Positions 16,164 through 24,918 of a DNA stretch of 64,000 nucleotides are shown one piece after another. Origin of the DNA: Streptomyces sp. man185. Its GTDB lineage: Bacteria > Actinomycetota > Actinomycetes > Streptomycetales > Streptomycetaceae. Position numbers and translations under genes: made by a program. A model generated the notes under the pieces. The model was given only the letters and a program-made list of their open reading frames with translations. It was not told where the DNA came from and did not search any database. The DNA lies in NCBI GenBank assembly GCA_002551355.1, contig NTHE01000004.1, positions 22,788 to 86,787 of the forward strand, in the 5' to 3' direction. Within the stretch, counting starts at the first letter, position 1. Each line of letters starts with the position of its first letter.

Positions 16164-17702
16164 TCATGCCCTGCCCTCCGAGGTGTGACCGCTGTCATCG
16201 GACAGCAGCGCAATGCCGGGGTAGTACTTCTTACCGCTGGACTTCATCATCTCCGCCGGCGAAGCTAGGCCGACCTCCTGTCGGATACGGCCGGCGAAGG
16301 CACGGGCGGTGTCGGGGCGAATCCCCTCACCGTGACACCAGGCTCCATACGACGCGTAGAGAAGCCCTTGCTCGACCCGGAGATCGGCGCTGATGTCCCG
16401 GACGCACCGCTCCACCAGGAAGCGCCCGATGTGGTCTTCGGTCGTCTCGTAGGCGGCGGTGGCGGTGCGCACCGAACTCGGGCCCGCGAGGGGATCACGC
16501 GTTGCAAGGTAGCGGATGGCTCCCTGGATCAGCCAGGTGAGGATGCCCGGCCCCTCGTCCTGGACCAGCTCGGCAGCCAGGTTGTCGATCTTCCGGTTCG
16601 CGGGGACCACGTGCTCGAAGGGGATCAACCGGATCCGGCGCCAGAACGCGTGGCCTCCGGTTCCCACCTCAGGCCGGTGGTTTCCCAGCAACCAAAGCTT
16701 GTGCGTCGGGGTGAAACTGAAGTAGTCCTGCCGCATGCGACGGGCCTTGATCTTGTCGCCGCCCGTCAGCAGCTTCACCCTCGCCTCGTCGAACTTGTCG
16801 TTCGGTTTGAGCTCGCTACACACGAAGATCCGTCGGCCGTGCAGTTCGGTCAGCTCGGTGGAGTGCTCCGCGAAGGCGCCCTTGTCCATCAGGAAGCCCG
16901 GTGGGGCGGCGTCCGCGTAGTCACCCATGATCTGGATCATGACGTCCAACAGAACCGACTTCCCGTTGGCCCCCTTGCCCCAGAGGAAAGGCAGGACCTG
17001 GGCACCCACGTCACCCGTGATGGAGTAGCCGAGGAGCAGATGCAGGAAATCGATCATCTCCCGCCCCTTGTCGCCCTCCCCGAAGGTGTCGGTCAGGAAC
17101 TGGTTCCAACGCGGAGTGGGTATGGCCTGCGGTGCCACCGTGGTCGAACGGGAGTGCAGGTCACGAGAGGCGTCGGGAGCCCGGAGGCGCCCGGTCTGGA
17201 GGTCAACGACGCCCGTGGGGGTGCACAAAGCGTAGGCGTCGCCGTCGAGCGCGTCCGGATCGAGGCTGAGCACGGGAGACGCCTTGGCCTGGTGCAGCAG
17301 GGCTTTCATGCCCGGGGTGGACATGGTCCTGCGCCGGTGCTGGGCGATTTCCTTGTCCGTGAAGAGTCCCCGGGGGTCGCTGTTGGGCATCTGCTCGGCC
17401 ATGTCGCCGGCGGCCCACAGGGCAGCCTTCTCTCCCCCGACCCGCTTCCAGCGGTAGGTGTCCCAGGTGTACCAGCCCAGTCCTTCGACGTGCCGGAACC
17501 TGTCGCTGTAGAGGTGCGCGAACAGTTTCGCGTTGCCCCGGTCGGTGAGCATCGCTGGAAACGCGCCCTGATCCGGTGAGCCTGCGGACAGCGCGTGGTG
17601 AGCTGGCCGGAGGTCGGTTGTGCCGGTGGTGCCGATCTGGAGGTCGAGCATCTGCTGGGCGGCGGCAGCGGCGTCGAAGCGGGTGCTCTCGGCGCTACTC
17701 AT
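16164..17702 (-). CDS. P4/D5-type primase-helicase (SF3 helicase), module 2
   Basis: A 512-residue paralogue of the 4432-5961 protein. Walker A is WGKGANGKS, the Walker B-like stretch is GRRIFVCSELKPN, and the sensor 1 block is LWLLGNHRP. The D5_N-type region (RWNQFLTDTFG) precedes them. Similarity is high across the core (for example DYADAAPPGFLM and RVKLLTGGD(R/K)IKARRMRQD in both), but the first 60 residues and the C-terminus have diverged. The start overlaps the primase-polymerase stop by eight bases, so the two are translationally coupled. It is predicted to unwind DNA at the module 2 origin. Confidence 0.88.
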   Translation of the reverse strand: MSSAESTRFDAAAAAQQMLDLQIGTTGTTDLRPAHHALSAGSPDQGAFPAMLTDRGNAKLFAHLYSDRFRHVEGLGWYTWDTYRWKRVGGEKAALWAAGDMAEQMPNSDPRGLFTDKEIAQHRRRTMSTPGMKALLHQAKASPVLSLDPDALDGDAYALCTPTGVVDLQTGRLRAPDASRDLHSRSTTVAPQAIPTPRWNQFLTDTFGEGDKGREMIDFLHLLLGYSITGDVGAQVLPFLWGKGANGKSVLLDVMIQIMGDYADAAPPGFLMDKGAFAEHSTELTELHGRRIFVCSELKPNDKFDEARVKLLTGGDKIKARRMRQDYFSFTPTHKLWLLGNHRPEVGTGGHAFWRRIRLIPFEHVVPANRKIDNLAAELVQDEGPGILTWLIQGAIRYLATRDPLAGPSSVRTATAAYETTEDHIGRFLVERCVRDISADLRVEQGLLYASYGAWCHGEGIRPDTARAFAGRIRQEVGLASPAEMMKSSGKKYYPGIALLSDDSGHTSEGRA

Positions 17703-18771
17703 GCGAGTCCTTCGGGTGGAACGGTCGGACGGCCCCGGCGCGGAGGGCCGATTCGATGATGGTCCCGTTGCGCCGTTCCTGCTTCGGGCGGGCGAGGCGC
17801 GCCGCCTGGAAGAGCAGGTCGCGCGCGACCTGTTCCCCAATGTGGCCTGCCGATACCAGACCCCCCGCGGTCCAAGCGGCACGGTTGAGCTTCTCGCTGA
17901 AGGAGGCTCCTTCCGGTGTCGAAGCACAGGCTTCCACCTGGTCCAGCAGCGGGCGGAGCGTGCCCGCCGCGGTACGCCGTCGAAGGGGTGCGGTGTGTCG
18001 GGGCGCAAGCGGCACGGGAACGGCCTTTCTGGCTATGTGGTCCGTCCGCCGGAGTTCCGCGGCGATCCAATCGGGCAGGGGGGCGGGGAGCCGGGCCCCT
18101 GCGACCGGTGCGTACGTGCCCTTCGGAGTGGTGGTGGCGGGAGCCACGATGTATCCGCCGTGGGCCCGCACGTCGACCTGCCAGGCCAACGCCGTTCTGG
18201 GGCTGGAACCCGTGGAGGAGCGGCAACGCCCGAGGGTGGGGGGTGCTTCGTACCAGATGTGGAGACCTCCGGAAGGGGTCCTCACCCTCAGGGTCGAAAC
18301 GTCGTGGGCGGGGTTCGGCTGTCCTCGGTACGCGGCGAGCAGCGCAAGGGTGTCGTACCCGGAGGCCAGTCCGTCAAGGTCGACCTGGTCCGGGATGGGG
18401 ATTCCCGGCAGGAGACGGTCGCGCTCGGGGGCGTGCGCGGCGTGGGCGTCGACGTCGAGGACGACCAGGCCCGCGGGACCGGTGGCCACCCCCACCCCGA
18501 AACGCGGGTCCCTGGTCCACCAAGAGGTGATCCTGACCGGGTCGAGCGTGGCGCAGTGGAATCCGTGGCACCAGCCTCCCGCCGCCATGCACTCACAGCC
18601 CTGAGGGGCGTGGCCTGCTGCGCGGCAGCGAGAACAGTTCGCCGGGGGGGTCTTGCGGCCATGTGCCAGGGGGAGCACCGGAAATCCACGGCTTGCCAAC
18701 CAGAGGGCGACCTCGCGCGATGTCGGTTCCTGGGCCGTGCCCGCGAGCTGTGGATCACCGTGGCTCCGCAC
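17695..18771 (-). CDS. Bifunctional DNA primase/polymerase (PrimPol), module 2
   Basis: A 358-residue PrimPol-domain enzyme paralogous to 5958-7079. The catalytic acidic pair is D106 and D108 in GLVVLDVDAH; SGGLHIWY carries the conserved histidine and QVDVRAHGGYIVAP the third acidic site. The N-terminal cysteine cluster (CSRCRAAG, GCEC, WCHGFHC) is kept. The N-terminal 20 residues and the region after residue 215 differ most between the two copies. It is transcribed away from the AGGGAC iteron field, as in module 1. It should initiate DNA synthesis at that origin. The TAG stop lies inside the start of the helicase gene. Confidence 0.88.
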   Translation of the reverse strand: MRSHGDPQLAGTAQEPTSREVALWLASRGFPVLPLAHGRKTPPANCSRCRAAGHAPQGCECMAAGGWCHGFHCATLDPVRITSWWTRDPRFGVGVATGPAGLVVLDVDAHAAHAPERDRLLPGIPIPDQVDLDGLASGYDTLALLAAYRGQPNPAHDVSTLRVRTPSGGLHIWYEAPPTLGRCRSSTGSSPRTALAWQVDVRAHGGYIVAPATTTPKGTYAPVAGARLPAPLPDWIAAELRRTDHIARKAVPVPLAPRHTAPLRRRTAAGTLRPLLDQVEACASTPEGASFSEKLNRAAWTAGGLVSAGHIGEQVARDLLFQAARLARPKQERRNGTIIESALRAGAVRPFHPKDSHE

Positions 18772-18839
18772 GATTCTTCCCTTCTCGGGTTGTGATCAGC
18801 GGACCTGGGCGCCACCGCGGCATGTCGCCACACCGAGGA

Positions 18840-19440
18840 CTCAAGGGACTGAAGGGACTGGATTCTCCTGGCGCCGGGCGAGCGTAGCGCATGGGCGGAG
18901 CCCCGGAACGGGGGCAGATGTGGCATGTAGAGGAGCTTGGTCCCTTAGGTCCCTCGGGGGTCTGGAGTGGGGGAGGGGAGGCACCGAAGCGGGAGGGACC
19001 CTTCCGGCGGGGCCGGTCCCTCAACGAGGGACCGAGGGAACCTGCAGGTCAGGCCCTTCTGAGGCCGGACGGAGGGACCGAAGGGACCCTGTTCTCTAGT
19101 TATCGCCACACGAGGCAGGTGTGACACGTACGCACATGCACACGCGCGAAAGAGCCGATGGATAGAAGAGGGTCTCTTCAGTCCCTTTCCGCCTCTGGTG
19201 TGCCACCTGACCTGCGGTTCTGGTGGAGGGACCAAAAGGGTCCGAAGTCCGCCCGCCCTGCCTTGCTCCTGACCCTGGTCGCGCCCCTCCTCCTCGAGAA
19301 TCAGAGCAACAGTTACTCAGCCCGAAAGCAGGGCATCCCCCCTGTAATAGGTTGCCGGGGAGTCCGTCGACGTCGCGTTCCGCACGCCAAGGCGTGGTGG
19401 GGGAAGGCAGGGGTGGGAAGCCGACTTGCTTACGGTCCCT
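18840..19440. repeat. Iteron field of module 2, core AGGGACT/C
   Basis: About a dozen copies of AGGGAC(T/C), or its complement, occur. Among them is the tandem pair AAGGGACTGAAGGGACTGG at 18843. Others are near 18939, 18949, 18994, 19014, 19027, 19073, 19082, 19180, 19226, 19236 and 19434. The field is placed exactly like that of module 1 relative to the primase-polymerase gene. The core differs from module 1 by one base (AGCGAC to AGGGAC). Confidence 0.7.
19304..19319 (+). promoter_or_regulatory. Orphan GAGYA-N5-TRCTC box
   Basis: GAGCAACAGTTACTCA is a full match. TGTAAT lies 23 bases downstream and TAGGTT 28 bases downstream, so a promoter could exist. No convincing gene follows on this strand before the terminator at 19572, so the former target may have been lost. 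Confidence 0.5.
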
Positions 19441-19686
19441 CCCTCTCCCCCTCAGGAGCCTCCCCCCGGAGCGGGCTCCCCGCGGACGCCCCCAGTAGGC
19501 CCGGTTCATGTCCTTCTGCCGCGAATGCCCAACGGCCCGCCTGGGCGGGCCCGTCGACACGTCGGAGCGGCCCAGGGCCCGTACCGCCGGCACGGGCCCT
19601 GGAGCGTCAGGCTCCTCGCACTGCTCCTTCCTCCCAAGCCAAGCGATCGACCGCTGAGATGGGGGAGCGTTGTGGGGAGGGGCAGC
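19320..19686. other. Non-coding stretch
   Basis: No gene could be supported. It holds one iteron-like copy near 19434 and the hairpin at 19572-19602 before the convergent end of the secreted protein gene. Confidence 0.4.
19572..19602. terminator. Hairpin terminator
   Basis: A perfect 11-bp stem (arms 19572-19582 and 19592-19602) with a nine-base loop lies 84 bases beyond the stop codon of the minus-strand secreted protein gene. Confidence 0.65.
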
Positions 19687-20391
19687 TCAGACCGAGCAGA
19701 ACACGAACGTGCTGACGTCCGTCGTGAGGTCGTTGTAGTTGAGGATGTCGTACGTGGCCTTGTTCGGGTACACGCTGCGGTCGACATTCTTGTAGGCGAC
19801 GATGCCCGTCTCCAGGTCGTCTCCGTCCTCGTCGTCCACGGTCACGGCGCTGTCCGAGTAGAACGGGTGCGTCGAGGGGCAGGGCGTGGTTATCTCACCA
19901 CTGCTCTTTGCGCCCCACTCCGGCGCTCCGGAAATACGGAGCTGGTTCTCCACGCTCACCGTGTCGGGGAACTTCCCGGGGTTCACGTTGCTGCACACAA
20001 TGGTGAGCCTGAGTTGCACCGTCTGTTGCTTGTGCGACGGCTGACCCTTGGGCTGACTGTTGCTGAACTCTACGGTCACCTCGTTGAATACCTGGCCCTG
20101 TCGGACCTTGTCCGCCCGGAAGACGTTCTTCGCTATGTTATCCCTGTCGAGATTCCCGCGCTGAATTGCGTCCATTCCCACGGACTTCAGGAAGGATTTC
20201 GTCCCACCGCAACCGAGCGAAACCTGTACCTTCCCGCCGGGGCCAATGACCGCGCTCAGCGTGGTCTTCGTCTTCAGAGTCTCCCCGGGGACCTCGTCGG
20301 CGAACGCGGGGCCCGAGGAAGCGGCCAGTCCAGTGGCGAGCAGCATTCCCGCCAATGCCGCGCCCGTGCTTCGAGTCAGCTTGGTGCTCAT
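19687..20391 (-). CDS. Secreted protein of the CPS(S/T)H family, copy 2
   Basis: A 234-residue protein with a Sec signal ending around FADEVPGE. The mature part has four cysteines: VSLGCGGTK, LTIVCSN, TPCPSTHPFY and FVFCSV. These correspond to the last four cysteines of the copies at 14932 and 22469; the first Cys pair is absent here. GPGGKVQVSLGCGG aligns with VVTVKCPKPG of copy 1. Family unknown, probably an extracellular beta-sandwich. It has its own box at 20464 with TACGTT 22 bases on, giving a short leader. A long N-terminal insertion before the first Cys marks it as the most diverged copy. Confidence 0.7.
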   Translation of the reverse strand: MSTKLTRSTGAALAGMLLATGLAASSGPAFADEVPGETLKTKTTLSAVIGPGGKVQVSLGCGGTKSFLKSVGMDAIQRGNLDRDNIAKNVFRADKVRQGQVFNEVTVEFSNSQPKGQPSHKQQTVQLRLTIVCSNVNPGKFPDTVSVENQLRISGAPEWGAKSSGEITTPCPSTHPFYSDSAVTVDDEDGDDLETGIVAYKNVDRSVYPNKATYDILNYNDLTTDVSTFVFCSV

Positions 20392-20435
20392 CTGTTCATC
20401 CCCCGATAGTGTTTGGTGTACCAGCTGTCCGCGTC

Positions 20436-20479
20436 AACGTATGACGCTTCCGTGCCGAATGCCTGAGCAATTGCTGCCC
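20436..20479 (-). promoter_or_regulatory. GAGYA-N5-TRCTC-like box plus -10 for the gene at 20391
   Basis: On the minus strand GGGCAGCAATTGCTCA (20479-20464) is followed after 22 bases by TACGTT (20441-20436). Box and spacing match the other copies, although the left half is GGGCA. Confidence 0.55.
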
Positions 20480-20609
20480 TGCGGTTCGCAGTGGGTTGGG
20501 GTTGGGAGGCATTGCCCGGACCTGTGCTGCTCCCCCGGGCACCTTCCAACCGGACCTCGCGCGGGTTGTCGTTCCCGTCGAACTCGGGGCAGGAGCGGGA
20601 GTGCTGGCG

Positions 20610-21356
20610 TCAGGGGACGAGGACGCTGAGGGAGGTCCCCGAGAGCCTGAAGCCGAGCTTCTCGTAGAGGCGGCGGGCCGGATTGCCCTCACTCACCGCC
20701 AGCCCCATCGACGGGAAGCCACGTGACGCGGCGTCAACCAGCACCCGGCGCAGCAGGACAGACCCCAACCCCGGGAAACGCACGTCCGGTCGACGGAAGA
20801 CGTTGGCGATCCACGGAAGACCACCGCGGTCCGTGATGACGGCTCCTGCGACCACCCGGTCCGCTCCGTCCACCGCCAGGGCACTGCAGCCCAGGACCGG
20901 TCCCACCATCTCACCCGCCAGCAACGGTCCCAACTGGGTCTCCAGCGCTTCCTCGTCGCTCCCCTGGAAGTGATCCGGATGGCCCGCGGGGAAGGCGCAC
21001 CGCCAGGCAGGGAGGACGTCACGAGCTGGACGGATGCAGGGGACGCTGCGAAGCTCCCCCGGCAGGCTCAGGACCGACCACTCCGCCGGGAGCGGCAGGG
21101 AGACGAGATCACGGCGCATGGTGTGGGCATGCCGCACGACGTATCCACCGTGGCGCACGAGTTGTCGGCCGAGGTCCTCAGGCCCCTCGACGATCCATCC
21201 GGACATGCTGGCCAGTACCGACGGGACGGGATTGGGCCCTATGACCTCGACGAGTTTGGCGCACGGGCGGCCGTGATGAGTGCCTCGGACGTAGGTGAGG
21301 ACCGCCCGGCCGTCGGGACCGGCAAGGGGCAGGCGTCCTTCCTCGTGAGCAGTCAT
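20610..21356 (-). CDS. GNAT-family N-acetyltransferase
   Basis: A 248-residue cytoplasmic protein. The C-terminal half is a GNAT domain: ALAVDGADRVVAGAVITD, then ANVFRRPDVRFPGLGSVLLR (acetyl-CoA pyrophosphate loop region) and LAVSEGNPARRLYEKLGFR, the classic final strand and helix. The N-terminal 110 residues are a second, less conserved domain typical of double-GNAT-like proteins of actinomycetes. The acceptor is unknown. The frame extends 16 codons further upstream, but the ATG at 21356 is taken because GNAT-type homologues start near MTAHEEGRL. No box lies upstream, so it is not obviously part of the shared regulon. Confidence 0.8.
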   Translation of the reverse strand: MTAHEEGRLPLAGPDGRAVLTYVRGTHHGRPCAKLVEVIGPNPVPSVLASMSGWIVEGPEDLGRQLVRHGGYVVRHAHTMRRDLVSLPLPAEWSVLSLPGELRSVPCIRPARDVLPAWRCAFPAGHPDHFQGSDEEALETQLGPLLAGEMVGPVLGCSALAVDGADRVVAGAVITDRGGLPWIANVFRRPDVRFPGLGSVLLRRVLVDAASRGFPSMGLAVSEGNPARRLYEKLGFRLSGTSLSVLVP

Positions 21357-21404
21357 TCGGATATCCGTATCTCGTGACGGGAAACGACTCTGGTTCTTCC
21401 CCAC

Positions 21405-22040
21405 AGACTGGTGTGGAGATCGGAGGTGGGCGCCCGGGGCGGCTTCGGCCAGACAGCCTGGTCCCTCTGCCCGGTGTCGCCCGGTTCGGAATCCACGGTC
21501 GCGCGTTCGGTTCTCGGACGACTACGACCGTCTTGGCCTCCGCCTGGTCCTATGCGCACGTCAGGAAGGGATGGCCGGCCCACCGTTGCCGATGTCTACG
21601 GAGGCGATGCCGCCGGATCGTCGAAGGCGAACCCCACCGTGCCCCCGTCGGGCAGCCCAGCGGTCTACCGGGCGTTGGTACGTAACTGTGGCAGGTCGTG
21701 GTGCGTGAAATAGCTCGTCCGCCAACGCGAGGGCAGAGCGACCGAAGAGCACGGCTCCGGAGAGCCGCATCAGGGGGAGGGTAATGGTGTCGGGCTCGGA
21801 GTGGGGACTCGCGGGTCGTCGAGGAGCATGTTGCGCGAGCCACGAGGGCTTGCTTGCACCCCGATGTAGCCGGTTGCGCCGAACACCCCCAACGCGGCGA
21901 GTGCGAGCATCTCGGCGGCGAGGTGTACGCCGTCCTCGGCGAAACTCGGCGACGTCCTCCTCCTTCCTGTGGGCGTGCACGGCTTCCGAGGCGGCGGCCA
22001 CCGCTGTGCCCCGTATTTCGGATTTATCCTAGGCCCACAA
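21405..22040. other. Region without an intact gene; possible membrane-protein remnant
   Basis: The minus strand encodes EMLALAALGVFGATGYIGVQ, a transmembrane-like stretch, in one frame near 21860-21920. In another frame it encodes GAVLFGRSALALADELFHA near 21715-21760. No single frame links them. This may be a frameshifted small membrane protein gene; no family is recognised. Confidence 0.3.
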
Positions 22041-22253
22041 TCAGGACTGCTCGTTTGTGATTAAGGTGCCGACGAGGGAGATCCGCCGTTCCCGATCCGT
22101 CTGCCTGAAGGGGCATTGGCTCAGGTCCACGCTCCACTTCTCCACGAGAAGGACCTCGCTGAAGCTATCGAGCTGTTCCGTGCCCCATGCGGCGTCCCGT
22201 TCGGTGAATCGGAGCAAGCCTTCGCTGAATCCGCTCGCCGATTCGCCGTGCAT
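22041..22253 (-). CDS. Small hypothetical protein
   Basis: A 70-residue protein (begins MHGESASGFSEGLLRFTERD) without signal or membrane segment. AAAGGTAGG lies about 10 bases before the ATG, a convincing ribosome site, which is the main reason to accept it. Acidic and basic residues alternate, and one Cys is present (LSQCPF). It has no recognisable relatives. It lies between the possible membrane-protein remnant and the secreted protein gene. It could also be the start of a truncated longer gene, since the decayed region follows directly. Confidence 0.4.
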   Translation of the reverse strand: MHGESASGFSEGLLRFTERDAAWGTEQLDSFSEVLLVEKWSVDLSQCPFRQTDRERRISLVGTLITNEQS

Positions 22254-22422
22254 CGTGATGCCTACCTTTCCCGTTGTTCTTCGCGAGACTGGGGGTCGTT
22301 CACGATCAGTCCGGTTTGTTGGGCTTCTGGCACAGCCCGCCCCTGGGTTGAAGTTGGTCGGGAGCCGATCGCAGAAACGGGGCCGTTGCGGCGCTCCGTT
22401 GTCCTACCGGGACAGCCGGACG

Positions 22423-22451
22423 GCCGGACGGCCCGGGATGTGCCGTCCGGC
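22423..22451. terminator. Hairpin terminator
   Basis: A perfect 10-bp stem (22423-22432 with 22442-22451) and nine-base loop lie just after the stop of the minus-strand gene at 22469. Confidence 0.6.
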
Positions 22452-22468
22452 CTGGAACGCCCCAGTGG

Positions 22469-23128
22469 TCAGGCTTCGGCCTGTGTCAGGCACGTAAAGT
22501 CTACGGTTGCCCGCTCGGGGATGGAATTCTCATTGGTATAGGTGACTACGATGCCGCTTTCGTTGGAGTTCGGAGTCCAATGACTCTTTACCCCCGTCCT
22601 CGTCGTGATTTGGATAGAGGAGAGAGCCACGAATCTGTGACTGGAAGGGCACGTGGCTGTGGCGGTGGTGGTGGTGGGTTGGATCTTTCCGTCTACGATC
22701 TTGGCGGCCGGAACTCCATGTGTGATCGTCAAGTCGATCGGGTTGATCTCACTGCACCGCCAGCCGATGTGAACCGTGCCGCTTGCCGTACGGCTTCGAT
22801 TGATCACATTTGCCCCGAATCCCTCGGGGTGAATTTGGCTTGGCCTCAGCTTTACCAGACCGGTGATCGATATGTCGCCGGTCTGTGGAGAGTACATGAA
22901 ATCGGTCAGATACCGACCGAGGCTGTTGCAGCGGTACTCCTCCCACCGCATGTAGTCCCCGGGGACATGGAGGAGCCCTTCGCAGATGTAGCCGCCGACC
23001 GCGTCCGGCTGGCATTGGATCGGCATCGGATCGGTGTCCGCGTGGGCTGGTGAGGAAAGGGCGAGTACCGAAATCACGGACGCTGCTGTGGCTGTCAATG
23101 TAGCCATGATTCTCTTGGGCAGGGTCAC
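22469..23128 (-). CDS. Secreted protein of the CPS(S/T)H family, copy 3
   Basis: A 219-residue protein. The GTG at 23128 is the better start because GAAGGG lies 8 bases upstream; an ATG seven codons on is the alternative. Signal peptide (MATLTATAASVISVLALSSP, cleavage after AHA). Cysteines occur in IQCQPDAVGGYIC, YRCNSLG, GWRCSEI, ATCPSSHRF and DFTC. The block GGY.C with GDYM and V-C-G-LT aligns with copy 1 (GGYSC, RDFM, VKCP), so copies 1 and 3 are the closest pair. Family unknown. A box lies 86 bases upstream. Confidence 0.75.
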   Translation of the reverse strand: MTLPKRIMATLTATAASVISVLALSSPAHADTDPMPIQCQPDAVGGYICEGLLHVPGDYMRWEEYRCNSLGRYLTDFMYSPQTGDISITGLVKLRPSQIHPEGFGANVINRSRTASGTVHIGWRCSEINPIDLTITHGVPAAKIVDGKIQPTTTTATATCPSSHRFVALSSIQITTRTGVKSHWTPNSNESGIVVTYTNENSIPERATVDFTCLTQAEA

Positions 23129-23214
23129 TGCTTTCCCTTCGTGAAGTTTAGGCCAATTGCACGTGCATGACCGGGGTGTGTGGTCAAGTGTTGCTGTGCA
23201 GGGGGAGCTGTTCT

Positions 23215-23230
23215 TGAGCAGCCAATGCTC
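23215..23230 (-). promoter_or_regulatory. GAGYA-N5-TRCTC box for the gene at 23128
   Basis: Minus strand GAGCATTGGCTGCTCA, a full dyad match with G in place of the usual A in TACTCA. AACACT follows after 22 bases, a weak -10. Confidence 0.55.
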
Positions 23231-23258
23231 TGCTGTGCGTCCGGCGGTGTGTTCGTAC

Positions 23259-23285
23259 GGCGGCCGGGAGAGGTGCCCGGCCGCC
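23259..23285. terminator. Hairpin terminator after the trpS remnant
   Basis: A perfect 10-bp stem (arms 23259-23268 and 23276-23285) abuts the stop codon of the minus-strand tryptophanyl-tRNA synthetase pseudogene. Confidence 0.65.
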
Positions 23286-24396
23286 TCAGTAGAGGCTGTT
23301 CATCGCGGCCCGCACTTCGTCGAGGGTCGCATCGGCCACGCTCGTTGCCCGCTCGTTTCCGTCGCGCAGTATCCGGCGCAGGTACCCACGGTCCTGCGTG
23401 TACAGTGCGCGACGGCCTCGGATCGGCGCCAAGTACTGGTTCACTGCTTCCGTCACCAACCTTTTGAGGGCGCCGGACCCTGCGGGACCGATCTCGGCGG
23501 CGATGCGTTCAGGGCTGTCGTCTTGGCAGAGGGCCGCCAGGAGCAGGAGCGAGGACACCTCCGGGCGGTTAACCGGGTCGTAGGTGATGTACCGCTCGGA
23601 GTCCGTCCTGGCGCCCTTGAGTAGACGTGCTGTCTCGTCCGCGCTCGCGGCCAAAGTGATGGCGTTGCCCCGGCTCTTGCTCATCTTCCCCCCGTCTGTG
23701 CCGAGGAGCAGTGGTGCGCGCGACAGCAGGACGTCGGGCTCGGGGAACACAGGGACACCTGTTCCGTACCGGTCGTTGAAGCGTCGGGCGATCGTCCTGG
23801 TGAGTTCTACGTGCGGGAGCTGGTCCTGCCCGACCGGGACCAGGTTGGCCTTGCAGAACAGGATGTCCGCGGCCTGGTGGACGGGATAGGTGAACATCAG
23901 GCCGCTGACTGAGGACTGCTTCGAGTGGGCGATCTCGTCCTTCACCGTGGGGTTTCGGTTCAGTTCGGCCAGGAGACGAGGCTGAGGGAAGGGAGGAGCA
24001 GCTGTTTGAGGGCGGGTACCGCGCTATGAGCGAAGACAGTGCTGCGTTCCGGGTCCACGCCGACGGCGAGGTAGTCGAGGACCAGTTCCTCAACGTGCGC
24101 GGGCAGGTCGACCGCCACGTCGCGGTCAGTCAGGACCTGGTAGTCCGCGATGATCGCGAACATCTCCACCCCGAGGTCCTGCAGAGGCACCCGGTTGTGG
24201 AGGGTGCCGAAGTAGTGCCGAGGTGCAGGCGGCCGGTCGGGCGGTCACCCGTCAGTACACGGAACCTCCCGGGCTCTTGCAGGATCCGTTCCTCCAGCAC
24301 CACGCTACGGTTTCGGACCGCGGCCCTACCCGGGACATCGGTGCGGGAGGGCGGGCGGGGTGCTGCGCAGGCGGCCGGCTCGATGGTGGCGTTCAC
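23286..24396 (-). pseudogene. trpS: Tryptophanyl-tRNA synthetase with two frameshifts
   Basis: Three consecutive minus-strand frames rebuild an almost full-length class I tryptophanyl-tRNA synthetase. Frame one gives RVLTGDRPTGRLHLG. Frame two continues LQDLGVEMFAIIADYQVLTD. Frame three covers DEIAHSKQSSVSGLMFTYP to the natural end, with an intact GGKMSKSRGN. The first break, at about 24212, falls inside the HIGH-like signature: a single missing C would restore LHLGHYFGT. The second, at about 23955, lies just before ELNRNPTVKDEI. Both are one-base events, so decay is recent. Streptomyces often carry an auxiliary, indolmycin-resistant TrpRS under attenuation control; the leader features found upstream fit that type. 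A sequencing error could mimic one break but hardly both. Confidence 0.8.
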
Positions 24397-24473
24397 GTGG
24401 TCTCCTGAGGTCGTGGGTGTCGTCGTTGCCGTCGGCCGGACGGCACGCGACCCCTGGACCGGGGAACGCGAAA

Positions 24474-24540
24474 GGGCCGTCCATCTGAACGGCCCGGTCG
24501 TGTACGAGGTGTGGCCGCTCTACGAGGAGCGCCACCAGAT
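24474..24540 (-). promoter_or_regulatory. Probable tryptophan attenuator leader of trpS
   Basis: On the minus strand two adjacent Trp codons (24537-24532) are followed in frame by CGC TCC TCG TAG (stop at 24522-24520). A hairpin follows (arms 24495-24489 and 24480-24474) ending in TTTCG. That is the plan of ribosome-mediated attenuation. No ATG, GTG or TTG lies between the preceding in-frame stop and the Trp pair, so the leader peptide may also have decayed. Confidence 0.5.
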
Positions 24541-24918
24541 CGGACACGAGGAAATATGCAGGGGCCGACGCTACCGCACCCACGACCGGGCCGAGGGGGC
24601 CCTCAAATCCCGGGGACGGAGCGCCTCGACGACGGAGCGGCCCCGAACGGCGCCAAAACGGGTGCCCCCTCGGTGACGGAGCACACCGCGGGCGGCGTCC
24701 CCAACTCCCCGGAACAGGCCGCGGCCCCTGTGAGCGAAGTCCTCGTCCTCCTCGGCGACTGAACGGAGCAGCCAAGCGGAACGACGAGTTCGCAGTCCTT
24801 CGCGCCGGAGGCCGCGTCGAGCTGGTCCGTGCGCAGCCCGGTTTCCGGCGTGTGCGCCCGGGGACGTGGCCGGCGGGGGCGCCCGGGTGGGTTTCCGCCG
24901 CCGACGGGGCGGTTCGGG
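24541..24918. other. No gene seen
   Basis: About 380 bases between the trpS leader and the end of the L,D-transpeptidase gene. Open frames here lack ribosome sites and recognisable sequence. Confidence 0.4.

Noticed and set aside
16332..17579. 415-codon plus-strand open frame opposite the module 2 helicase
   Set aside because: Same reason: a shadow of a well-supported gene.
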